DNA of 64,000 nt from a virus. Where the stretch lies: the IMG/VR virus record IMGVR_UViG_3300028563_000016, positions 1-64,000 of that record; one strand, written 5' to 3'. Both the position numbers and the translations under genes were made by a program. This document shows positions 31,229-38,412 of the stretch, one piece after another. The notes under the pieces were generated by a model. It searched no databases. It saw only the letters and a program-made list of their open reading frames with translations, and was not told the DNA's origin. Numbering within the stretch: the stretch's first letter is position 1; each line of letters starts with the position of its first letter.

Positions 31229-31959
31229 AATAACTCCTTTTGAACGCTTCCATAATCAATGTTCAAATCTTCTAACTTCTTCTTGTCATAAATCACAAGT
31301 TTCATTGTCGGATTTGAATTCCGAATGTGATCAAGTTTGTCACGTTGTTCCCAACTCCAAAACGCGCCCTTGACGTCGACGTGTTCGTTAGTAGACGGGA
31401 GAAAGAAGTCTGGATAGTAAGAGCGAGTTGCGCCATCGGGAGTTGTGTATGGAAACCTGCCTCGGTGAGCAACGTAGTCAATGTTATTTGCGTCGAAGTA
31501 ACGAGCGACTGCGACTTCCCACGTGCCTTGAAGCTTCACTATCTCGCCGGATGGCTTTGTGTGAGCGTACCACTTGCACTTTCCGACGGGCACATTGTCG
31601 TACTTGCCGTCTAGCCAGGCTTGACGACGTTGCTGAGCATGTTGTTCTCTAAAAATAGGATCATTTGCAAACTTTTCTTTTCGAGTTTTAGATTGTTTTG
31701 CGCGAGCATCAGGCTGTTTCATCCCATTTTTATCGCCGACATTAACTTCGTTTCGAATTAGTCCTTTACTAATATTTTCAGCCCATTCAGGATGTGTGGC
31801 TTTTGAACGATAAACTTTACCACGTGCAGGATTATTTGTCGAAGCCCACACTTTATAACACATACGATTACAAAAACGACGTTCACGATGTTTGTAGCGT
31901 ACAAATTCTTTTGTGCCACACACTATGCATGTGACCTCGACTTCGGGATGTCTAGACAT
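31225..31959 (-). CDS. Homing endonuclease, PD-(D/E)xK-like with zinc finger and NUMOD-type region
   Basis: 244 residues from ATG 31959, inside the end of the UDP-sugar dehydrogenase gene. The N-terminal CIVCG and FCNRMC pairs form a zinc finger. The middle (KATHPEWAENISKGLI..) is NUMOD3-like DNA-binding repeat material. The C-terminal part has GTWEVAVARYFDANNI, SYYPDFFLPSTN and HVDVKGAFW, the E...PDF...D.KG pattern of PD-(D/E)xK endonucleases. It overlaps both neighbours, an unusually neat insertion for a homing gene. Confidence 0.7.
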   Translation of the reverse strand: MSRHPEVEVTCIVCGTKEFVRYKHRERRFCNRMCYKVWASTNNPARGKVYRSKATHPEWAENISKGLIRNEVNVGDKNGMKQPDARAKQSKTRKEKFANDPIFREQHAQQRRQAWLDGKYDNVPVGKCKWYAHTKPSGEIVKLQGTWEVAVARYFDANNIDYVAHRGRFPYTTPDGATRSYYPDFFLPSTNEHVDVKGAFWSWEQRDKLDHIRNSNPTMKLVIYDKKKLEDLNIDYGSVQKELL

Positions 31960-32914
31960 CACGTTTTCTATACGCCCTTCCAACCATTTTTTCCCAATCA
32001 CGATGTTCAGGTGGTACCAATTCTAAATTTTTATCTCGTATAGCTTCCATCAACTTTGGTTTCATCCCAACGGCATTTGACATGAAAACCATCGCAGAGA
32101 GGTCTTTCGGGAAACAATGGCCGCGGCCTCCGGGAATGCCATTTTCACCAGGTACATTCATGTGTGTGCCACCAAGACGAGGATCAAGCTTTGCGTATTC
32201 AACGATTTTATCGTAATCAACGTTATATCCTAACTCATCAAGTTTATTTGCTATTTGCCACAGTTCACAACTCAATACAACACGAGCCATGAGTTGAATA
32301 TTTGTGAAATACTTTACAAATTCAGCCGTTGAACTACTTGTCTTGATAATTGGTACGTTTGGAAATGCGGTTTGAAATAATTGTTTAACAACATTGATAT
32401 AAGGACGAGGCCCACCGAGAATTATGCGATTTTGATTTCGCATGTCGTCAACAGCGTTCTTTTCTGTTAAAAATTCAGGGCTGAAGCAAATTCGAAGTCC
32501 AGTATTTTCATACTTTTTATTCCACTTTTCAGTACTTCCAGGAGGAATTGTACTTTTTACAACAACAATATGATTTCCTGGGATGACGGCGAATTCTTCA
32601 AGAACACTTTCAACAATTGAAAGATCACATTCGCCGTCATCCCACATTGGCGTTGGAAGACAACAAAAATAAATTCCCGAAAACCCTTCCTTCGGTGAAC
32701 AGCTCTCGACTAACTCTCGAATGTTTTCAACGTTTCTATAATCAGGAGCTCCTGAACAATCAGTAAAATATCGTATTTGTGCTTTTTCAGCACCCACGGC
32801 ACACTTGCCTGCTTTGTCGTAGTTATAAACAGTCAGTCCACGCTCAACTAATACTTGAGCAAGTGAACCACCCACAAAGCCCGCACCTATCACTGCAACC
32901 GATGTCTTTGTCAT
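31952..32914 (-). CDS. UDP-glucose/GDP-mannose 6-dehydrogenase-like enzyme
   Basis: 320 residues. The Rossmann motif VAVIGAGFVGGSLAQ is at 6-20, VVVKSTIPPGSTEKW and FSPEFLTEKNAVDD are family blocks, the central dimerisation helix follows, and GRGHCFPKDLSAM near residue 260 contains the catalytic Cys. Members oxidise the C6 hydroxyl of UDP-glucose, UDP-N-acetylmannosamine or GDP-mannose to the acid with NAD+. The usual C-terminal UDP-binding domain is largely missing (family length 390-450), so it is a short version. It should supply an acidic sugar donor for the glycosyltransferases of this window. Confidence 0.8.
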   Translation of the reverse strand: MTKTSVAVIGAGFVGGSLAQVLVERGLTVYNYDKAGKCAVGAEKAQIRYFTDCSGAPDYRNVENIRELVESCSPKEGFSGIYFCCLPTPMWDDGECDLSIVESVLEEFAVIPGNHIVVVKSTIPPGSTEKWNKKYENTGLRICFSPEFLTEKNAVDDMRNQNRIILGGPRPYINVVKQLFQTAFPNVPIIKTSSSTAEFVKYFTNIQLMARVVLSCELWQIANKLDELGYNVDYDKIVEYAKLDPRLGGTHMNVPGENGIPGGRGHCFPKDLSAMVFMSNAVGMKPKLMEAIRDKNLELVPPEHRDWEKMVGRAYRKRDV

Positions 32915-32947
32915 GTAGTAGAATTTATGCTACACAAGAGCACGTGT

Positions 32948-33457
32948 TCACTTAATTGGCCACCACTCAGGAACTTTTGTTCTTGGCTCCCACGCAGCAA
33001 ATTTTGCCTTTTCACCCACGTAGTAGTTTCTGTACGCTTGCACTGCATCATCGTGATTTCTGTACTTTTCCGGCATTGCTTGCGCAAAGGGCGAGTGATG
33101 CTTGAAGTTTCCGCATCGATAAAATTCTTCACCCGCGAACTCTGACGCGCACTCGATGACGCGCTGCGACGCATGAACCCGCTTGTAGCGACGCGTGTAC
33201 TCGTCACAGAGCTCGAGCGAGTGCTTCACAAGCCAGTCAAAGTTGTCAGACGTTGCCATGGCCCACCTGACGCATGGGTGATGCTTGTGCGTCGGTTTGT
33301 ACAGACAACACGCGTATTCAGAATAACGTATGGGATCCCGAAGGTGTATTGCAGTCGACAAGATTTGGGCGCTTTCGCAAACCATTTTCACAACGTGGCG
33401 ATTGCACTGCATTTGTGCTGCTTCATGAGGATCTGACGACAAAATAAAAATGTTCAT
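32948..33457 (-). CDS. Pyrimidine-dimer glycosylase-like phage protein
   Basis: 169 residues. NIFILSSDPHEAAQMQCNRH then VVKMVCESAQILSTA and CDEYTRRY.KVH, with PFAQAMPEKYR and DAVQAYRNYYVGEKAKFA.W, is a widespread phage family commonly annotated as pyrimidine-dimer DNA glycosylase-related. The conserved His/Lys-rich N terminus and QAYRNYY block are the diagnostic parts. The assigned activity comes from annotation custom; I cannot confirm the catalytic residues. It is coupled to a tiny membrane-peptide ORF upstream. Confidence 0.65.
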   Translation of the reverse strand: MNIFILSSDPHEAAQMQCNRHVVKMVCESAQILSTAIHLRDPIRYSEYACCLYKPTHKHHPCVRWAMATSDNFDWLVKHSLELCDEYTRRYKRVHASQRVIECASEFAGEEFYRCGNFKHHSPFAQAMPEKYRNHDDAVQAYRNYYVGEKAKFAAWEPRTKVPEWWPIK

Positions 33458-33534
33458 TTTTTAATTTTATCACGTTTTGCCGATATAATAAACTCGTAAA
33501 TCACACAAATTACTATTGGCACGACGTAGATCAT
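33454..33534 (-). CDS. Tiny single-span membrane peptide (26 aa)
   Basis: MIYVVPIVICVIYEFIISAK then RDKIKK: one hydrophobic helix and a basic tail. The ATG overlaps the stop of the ribbon-helix-helix gene (TGATG) and the TGA overlaps the ATG of the next gene (ATGA). The positive tail implies an N-out/C-in orientation in the inner membrane. Confidence 0.6.
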   Translation of the reverse strand: MIYVVPIVICVIYEFIISAKRDKIKK

Positions 33535-33713
33535 CACAGACCACAGTGTTCGCACTCAGTAATTAACCCATCGCCAGAACTTTGTGATAGAAAGTCTATC
33601 GTGATCTTTCTGAGAAGCTTGCTGACAGACGTGTCCTTTGCTTTTGCGATTGTGACTAATTTTTCATAGTGTTCATCTGATAAACGTAATGTAGCTGAAC
33701 TTTCATAATTCAT
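33534..33713 (-). CDS. Ribbon-helix-helix (Arc/MetJ-type) DNA-binding protein
   Basis: 59 residues: NYESSATLRLSDEHYEKLVT, then IAKAKDTSVSKLLRKITIDFL. An alternating beta strand (SATLRLS), helix A, a turn with DTSVS and helix B is the ribbon-helix-helix signature of small dimeric repressors. A short tail with CEHC may bind zinc. AAAGAG lies just before the ATG. It is the first gene of the minus-strand operon running down from 33.7 kb and is divergent from the isolated unit at 33881, so it may regulate the 167-base region between them. Confidence 0.75.
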   Translation of the reverse strand: MNYESSATLRLSDEHYEKLVTIAKAKDTSVSKLLRKITIDFLSQSSGDGLITECEHCGL

Positions 33714-33880
33714 GATAATATCTCTTTCCCTCTACAACATGGGGATAATAACATTCTTACCCGTAGTTTTTCACTGTTTACAAAAAAAATAAAAGATACT
33801 AAATATACAACACTTTTGAAACTTGTCCCTCATACTTATAAAAAGATGCCAGAAATGGCAAGAAAGAAAGAAAAAATAAT
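33714..33880. promoter_or_regulatory. Divergent control region with TCATACTTATAAA and 5' hairpin
   Basis: 167 bases between the ribbon-helix-helix gene and the plus-strand gene at 33881. TCATACTTATAAA (33830-33842) recurs exactly at 46250. About four bases downstream, TGCCA-GAAA-TGGCA (33847-33860) is a perfect GNRA-type hairpin that would form the very 5' end of the transcript. TTGAAA at 33816 lies 15 bases before TATAAA, a near-consensus host promoter. A 15-codon frame starts at 33847 but is probably not translated. Confidence 0.55.
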
Positions 33881-34582
33881 ATGGCAACAGTACTAACACC
33901 CATGCCCGGACAAACAGTCGTGTCTTCAGACGATAATGACGATCGACGGAACCGTGGTTACGAACATCGCGAGAATTTCGACAAGCGAGAACACTGGATC
34001 GACCAGCAAATTCTTGACAACCGCAAGGCGATTTCGGCTGACAATACTGTCATTCAAACTAATCAGTTTGCAATCGAAGGTCGGTCTTTAGTCGAGGCTG
34101 CGAAGAATGCGGCTGCACAGAGTCTAGAAAGCGCGAAAAACGCTGCTGCTCAAATTTTAGAAAGTGCGAAAAACACTGCGGCTTTGGACGTTCAAGCCGA
34201 GAAAAATGCTGCTGCACTAGGCGTTCAGGCTGAAAAACTGTCAGCGTCGCGTGAAGTTCAAGCGGAAAAAATTGCGGCTGCGTCTCTTGTCAACAGCTTG
34301 ACCCTGAATTCAGCAACTAACGTGCTTATTCAGACTAAGGCTGATGCGGCCACGTTGTTTGCTGCACAGAATGCTGCCTCTATCACCGCACAGATGGCGA
34401 CTTGTTGTTGTGAACTGAAAGAAGCAATTCGCGATGACGGTGATCACACTCGAGACGACATTGATGACCTCGAAGAGAGAATCAATGCCATTGAAAGTTT
34501 GAGGAATGCCGTTGATCTCGTTGATGCCAAGAACGAAATCACACTTTTGAAGACGAAGTTACCGACCGGTACTGTCGTCTAA
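33881..34582 (+). CDS. Coiled-coil repeat protein
   Basis: 233 residues. An Asp/Arg-rich start is followed at about 62-130 by Ala-rich near-repeats of 11 residues (AAKNAAAQSLE, SAKNAAAQILE, SAKNTAALDVQ, AEKNAAALGVQ, AEKLSASREVQ). The 11-residue periodicity belongs to right-handed coiled coils. Near residue 170 a CCC triplet precedes a second acidic helix. The gene stands alone between a promoter-like element with 5' hairpin and two terminators, the layout of a strongly expressed monocistronic unit. It is possibly a virion or abundant intracellular structural protein; no family is recognised. Confidence 0.65.
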   Translation: MATVLTPMPGQTVVSSDDNDDRRNRGYEHRENFDKREHWIDQQILDNRKAISADNTVIQTNQFAIEGRSLVEAAKNAAAQSLESAKNAAAQILESAKNTAALDVQAEKNAAALGVQAEKLSASREVQAEKIAAASLVNSLTLNSATNVLIQTKADAATLFAAQNAASITAQMATCCCELKEAIRDDGDHTRDDIDDLEERINAIESLRNAVDLVDAKNEITLLKTKLPTGTVV

Positions 34583-34592
34583 ACTGACCCGT

Positions 34593-34614
34593 GTGACAGT
34601 GGGTTAACTGTCAC
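34593..34614 (+). terminator. Stem-loop after the coiled-coil gene
   Basis: GTGACAG, loop TGGGTTAA, CTGTCAC: a perfect 7-bp stem beginning 11 bases after the stop codon. No T tract follows, so it may serve RNA 3'-end protection before the stronger terminator at 34629. Confidence 0.5.
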
Positions 34615-34628
34615 TAAATAAGAATGAC

Positions 34629-34662
34629 AAAGCTCTTGCGAAAGTGAGAGCTTTGTGTTTTT
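34629..34662 (+). terminator. Rho-independent terminator
   Basis: AAAGCTCT, ten-base loop, AGAGCTTT, followed by GTGTTTTTAA: an 8-bp perfect stem with a T run. It is the clearest intrinsic terminator in the window and closes the single-gene unit starting at 33881. Confidence 0.8.
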
Positions 34663-34674
34663 AATAGAACGACA

Positions 34675-35007
34675 ATGAAAAATAAACAAAAATACGAACC
34701 AAGCAAAACATACATTGAACTGTTGGCATTACGAAAAGAAATCGCCACAATAAAAAATGGACATAAATATCAAAAACAAATCGTCGTAAATAAAAATCCA
34801 CATCCATGCACGAACGTCATGATGAACATTGCGTACGAATTATCTCAACCACAAATTGATGAAACACCAACACAACACATTGAAGAAACTATGAGTTCTG
34901 TTTCACCAAATGCATTGCGATTTTTAACAAAAGATGAACTTGAAACATTGAAAAAAGAAGAAGTCGTGCAACAAGTCAAAAAACGTGGACGAAAACGAAA
35001 AGTTTAA
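34675..35007 (+). CDS. Small basic hypothetical protein
   Basis: 110 residues. A Lys-rich N-terminal half (YEPSKTYIELLALRKEIATI) and a basic tail (VVQQVKKRGRKRKV) surround a central region with PTQHIEETMSS. The C-terminal AT-hook-like GRKRK suggests nucleic-acid binding. It starts 12 bases after the terminator and ends convergent with the large glycosyltransferase gene (4-base overlap). Confidence 0.55.
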   Translation: MKNKQKYEPSKTYIELLALRKEIATIKNGHKYQKQIVVNKNPHPCTNVMMNIAYELSQPQIDETPTQHIEETMSSVSPNALRFLTKDELETLKKEEVVQQVKKRGRKRKV

Positions 35008-37010
35008 TCTTTCACGCATAGTGGTTCTTGTTTTGTTACACGAATACATGGCGTTTGAGAACCATCCCAATTTCGATGAAACACCCAACCACCAATTTGT
35101 TCAAGTTCTGAAGCGCGGCGTTTGATCATTTCATCAGTCACTTGTGACCACGAAACATCAAAAAACATGTTATGTTCAGCGTCATCGACGTAACTGTTGT
35201 TAGTAAGGACGTTCCAATGCCTGCTCCAGAAATCACGATATAGGCGAATTTTTCTCTCAATGTCAACCCATGAGTAATGAAACACTCCAGGTAATTCGTT
35301 CACGTAAGCATTGAACCACTGTTCGTATGCAGCTAATGCGTTCTTGTCGCCTTGCAATGCTTTTGCTTGTGCATGTCGTGCATCGTTTGGCACGGCAGTC
35401 ACGAATGGAACGCGTAGACCGGTATCTCTGAACACCATGTCACACCCGTCGCTGCCACCTTTGCAATAAAGGTTTCCTTCATCATCTGTTGCGCGTAATT
35501 CGAGAGGGATGCCATGTGTCACTGTGTGGCATTGATCGTTCATTGACAAGCGCCATTTTTCAGGCGGAATATCTACGCGCACTTTTCCATTTTTCACCGG
35601 GCCCCACCATTCTACGACCGGTAAAGAAATTCCATCAATTCCATTATTTTTCATGTACTCACATAATGGAAGAATTTTCTTTGCATCGTCTTCTGACACG
35701 ACTTCGTCAACGTCCATCTGCCAACAGTAATCACCTGTGCACATGTCACGAGCTTCTGCTTTTTGCATGCCATCGAAGAGTGCAGATTGCTTTGAGTTCC
35801 AGTCGCGTGGAATTATCTTGACACGCACTTTACCACGTTTTACACCAAACCATTCGTCTGGAAATTCATACGGTTCACCCGTGTTTTTGCAATGTAGCAT
35901 TGCCTCTGCGTATAATCCTAACGTAAAGTGACAATCACAATCTCCTGGATATGCGAGCCAAATTAATTCGTTTAATGTTGTGTCGGTTGAACCACCATCA
36001 ACTACACACACTTCATCACAGAATTGTAACATTGAACGAATGCACGCTTCGAAAGGATATTGTTGAGATATACAATTGTACGTTGTGCAATAACCAGAAA
36101 TTGTTATGTTATTTGTTTCTATTTCACGAATGTTATCCCAAAATAATTGATGAGCATTTTGAAGATACGTTTCAATGTAATCAATACGTTCGTTAAACCA
36201 ATGTTCATCCTTGTGTTGAACAAACTTGTTCAAAACAAGTTCACAATTTAGCAATTTTCCTTCAATACAAAACCTCGGACATGTATCTGGTCCCGATGGA
36301 AGATATACGATACCTTTTGATTTTGACAATTTCTCCAATAGTTGATCATATGGCAAATTCCAAACAACTTCATATTTAATGTCATTTTTTTCGCAATATT
36401 GTTTTGCATTCTCAAAGCCTTTAACCCAACTTTGAGAACCCAACACAATCCACGTATCACTTTTTGTGTTTTCTCTTAGTAATTTGATTTTGTCAAGAGT
36501 TTTCTGATCAAAGACTGATGACAACACATCACTGTTTCGAGACAGCTGGGGAAAATTATCAAGATACACTTGTCTCTGTTTTTCTGACATGAACCATAGT
36601 TGTTTTGCATTTGAGAAGAAACTCGAAATTAATCTCCCGATGTCTTGAGTTGCACAGTCACATTTTCCAGTTTTTTCTATGTGAAGCTGTGGCAAACGAT
36701 ACAGACAAAATTTATAGTCAAATTCACAAACAACATATTTCAAAAATTTCGAGATCACCGGTAACAGTTGTGGATTAATTGTCGAGAAATTTCCAAACAC
36801 AAATATTTTGTTTATGTTGTTTTTTATGATTTGCTCAGTTATGTCACGAGCATGTAATTTAAAGTAAGCATATGGACACGAAGACATGATTGCCGCTAAC
36901 GTTGCTTCTGCGCCACCAAAATATTCATGTTCAAATAAATCTGATACAAACACGACACGTGTTTCTGGAGGGATCAGCATTGTCTGTTTTGACAAATCAA
37001 TAAAGTTCAT
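35004..37010 (-). CDS. Bifunctional glycosyltransferase (GT-B-like + GT2)
   Basis: 668 residues in two parts. Residues 1-300 look like a GT-B enzyme (VVFVSDLFEHEYFGGAEATL at the start, WIVLGSQSWVKGFENAKQY, then YLPSGPDTCPRFCIEGKLL as donor site). After about residue 310 a GT2 domain begins with SGYCTTYNCISQQYPFEACI, then CDEVCVVDGGSTDTT (about 335) and CWQMDVDEVV (about 435), the metal-binding DxD. The last third (HYSWVDIERKIRLYRDFW) is the usual GT2 acceptor part. Two activities on one chain suggest successive sugar additions. It is the largest transferase here and has its own AT-rich upstream region. Confidence 0.75.
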   Translation of the reverse strand: MNFIDLSKQTMLIPPETRVVFVSDLFEHEYFGGAEATLAAIMSSCPYAYFKLHARDITEQIIKNNINKIFVFGNFSTINPQLLPVISKFLKYVVCEFDYKFCLYRLPQLHIEKTGKCDCATQDIGRLISSFFSNAKQLWFMSEKQRQVYLDNFPQLSRNSDVLSSVFDQKTLDKIKLLRENTKSDTWIVLGSQSWVKGFENAKQYCEKNDIKYEVVWNLPYDQLLEKLSKSKGIVYLPSGPDTCPRFCIEGKLLNCELVLNKFVQHKDEHWFNERIDYIETYLQNAHQLFWDNIREIETNNITISGYCTTYNCISQQYPFEACIRSMLQFCDEVCVVDGGSTDTTLNELIWLAYPGDCDCHFTLGLYAEAMLHCKNTGEPYEFPDEWFGVKRGKVRVKIIPRDWNSKQSALFDGMQKAEARDMCTGDYCWQMDVDEVVSEDDAKKILPLCEYMKNNGIDGISLPVVEWWGPVKNGKVRVDIPPEKWRLSMNDQCHTVTHGIPLELRATDDEGNLYCKGGSDGCDMVFRDTGLRVPFVTAVPNDARHAQAKALQGDKNALAAYEQWFNAYVNELPGVFHYSWVDIERKIRLYRDFWSRHWNVLTNNSYVDDAEHNMFFDVSWSQVTDEMIKRRASELEQIGGWVFHRNWDGSQTPCIRVTKQEPLCVKD

Positions 37011-37104
37011 AGAAAAAATTATATTACAAGAAAAAAGAGACGTTCACAATCACTTTTTCTATACACGTTTCACGTAAACTATTATAATAGCTAATAGCTA
37101 AACA

Positions 37105-37167
37105 AGAGCTAGCAAGAGCTACTGTTTAATAGAGCTAGCAAGAGCTACTGTTTAATAGAGCTAGCAA
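37105..37167. repeat. 26-bp tandem repeat, 2.4 copies
   Basis: The unit AGAGCTAGCAAGAGCTACTG plus TTTAAT occurs perfectly at 37105-37130 and 37131-37156, with 11 more bases to 37167. Each unit contains the palindrome GCTAGC and two AGAGCTA half-sites. The array fills most of the 199-base divergent gap between the bifunctional transferase and the GroEL-like gene. Operator array, origin iterons or a promoter spacer are possible; a repeat count change would be easy. Confidence 0.85.
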
Positions 37168-37209
37168 CGTTTTGTACATTTGCCATTATATTGATTAAAC
37201 ACGATTAAC

Positions 37210-38412
37210 ATGATTAAATTTGATGTTGATATTCAAAAAACGATTCTCAAAATTTGTGATGAAATTTCACAATCATTAAAATTCGATAGATTTATTTTAC
37301 TTGAACAAAATGATAGATTGCTTAAACAAACAAATTTACAACATATTTTTAATTTCAAGTTTGAATCTGAACTTGATCGTTTGATTTTTCAAACAATTAT
37401 TACGTATGCGTTAAAAGCTGAACAGTTCGCGCCATTTGGCTTTGTTCGAACAATTGATTATTTATTAACTAAATTTATTCATAATCGAAATATTATCGAA
37501 ACTAACAACTCAATATCGAGTAAAGCTAAAAAATCTCATATTATTGACGTTATCAAGCATATTTCAAAATCAACATTTGTCACAGAAGTTGCGCTACGTG
37601 CTATTGAACTTGCAGGTCATTATGGGAAAGTTTTGGTTGAAAAAACACAATCCGACGTAGTGTCAGTAGAGCTTGTTCGTGGTTACACTTTTAGTGTAAT
37701 ACCCTCTTGGAACATGAAATTACTTCGTCTTGTGTCACCAAGAGTGATATGTATCGATGGTTTTATTGAGTCAGTTTCCGAAATTAATTCTTTATTAGAA
37801 AGTGCAGCAGAAAATAAAGAAACAGTTTTATTATTTACGCGTGGAATATCAGAAGAAGTTAAACACACGTTAAAAGTGAATAATGATCGTGGAACATTAA
37901 ACGTTTATTCGTATATCACTGAGACTGATTTGAGTGGATTGAACACGCTTAAGGACATAGCGACTGTGTGTTGTGGCGACGTTGTGTCGTCATTTAAAGG
38001 TGAACTAATTAGCACGATATCGCTTGCAACGTTGCCAATTATTAATGAAGCGACGTTATATTCGAATAAAATTGTCATAAAAAATATGTGTTCAAACAAT
38101 AACGTTAAACTTTTAGTGAAAGAACTTAATGAAAAAAAGAAAGAAAAAGTCGACGATGTGGTTGAACTAATAAACAAGCGTATTAAAAGTTTGTCACCCA
38201 ATCATGTAGTCATTAGACTTATTGATGATATTGATTTTGTGATAAATTCACAAAAAATTGATTACATTCTTCGTTCTATAAAATCTTTGATTGAACATGG
38301 TGTAACAATCATCGATAACAATATTTTGTTGACTGCGACAGAATTGGCTGCACAAAAATGCGCAAATGAATGCTATCTTTATTTACAAGATTTAAGTTGT
38401 GTCATTCGTTAG
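37210..38412 (+). CDS. GroEL-like chaperonin homologue, shortened and ATPase-degenerate
   Basis: 400 residues (GroEL has 548). Residues 121-265 follow the GroEL apical domain: AIELAGHYGKVLVEKTQSD matches EAMDKVGKEGVITVEDG, and NNDRGTLNVYSY matches NTMRGIVKVAAV. LKDIATVCCGDVVSS (248-261) matches LQDIATLTGGTVISE. SLIEHGVTIIDNNILLTATELA (359-380) matches the [23 protein letters not shown] turn of the intermediate/equatorial domain. At the ATP site KANDAAGDGTTTAT of GroEL is KAEQFAPFGFVRTI (69-82), so Asp87 and the Thr cluster are absent, and the position of Asp398 is Tyr. The C-terminal equatorial segment of about 110 residues is missing. It is probably unable to cycle ATP; it may cap or modify host GroEL, or serve as a passive holdase. 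Homology is confident, the function inferred. Confidence 0.75.
   Translation: MIKFDVDIQKTILKICDEISQSLKFDRFILLEQNDRLLKQTNLQHIFNFKFESELDRLIFQTIITYALKAEQFAPFGFVRTIDYLLTKFIHNRNIIETNNSISSKAKKSHIIDVIKHISKSTFVTEVALRAIELAGHYGKVLVEKTQSDVVSVELVRGYTFSVIPSWNMKLLRLVSPRVICIDGFIESVSEINSLLESAAENKETVLLFTRGISEEVKHTLKVNNDRGTLNVYSYITETDLSGLNTLKDIATVCCGDVVSSFKGELISTISLATLPIINEATLYSNKIVIKNMCSNNNVKLLVKELNEKKKEKVDDVVELINKRIKSLSPNHVVIRLIDDIDFVINSQKIDYILRSIKSLIEHGVTIIDNNILLTATELAAQKCANECYLYLQDLSCVIR

Noticed and set aside
37683-38201. Antisense frames within the GroEL-like gene
   Set aside because: They are Ser/Phe-rich mirror frames of the coding strand and have no ribosome sites.
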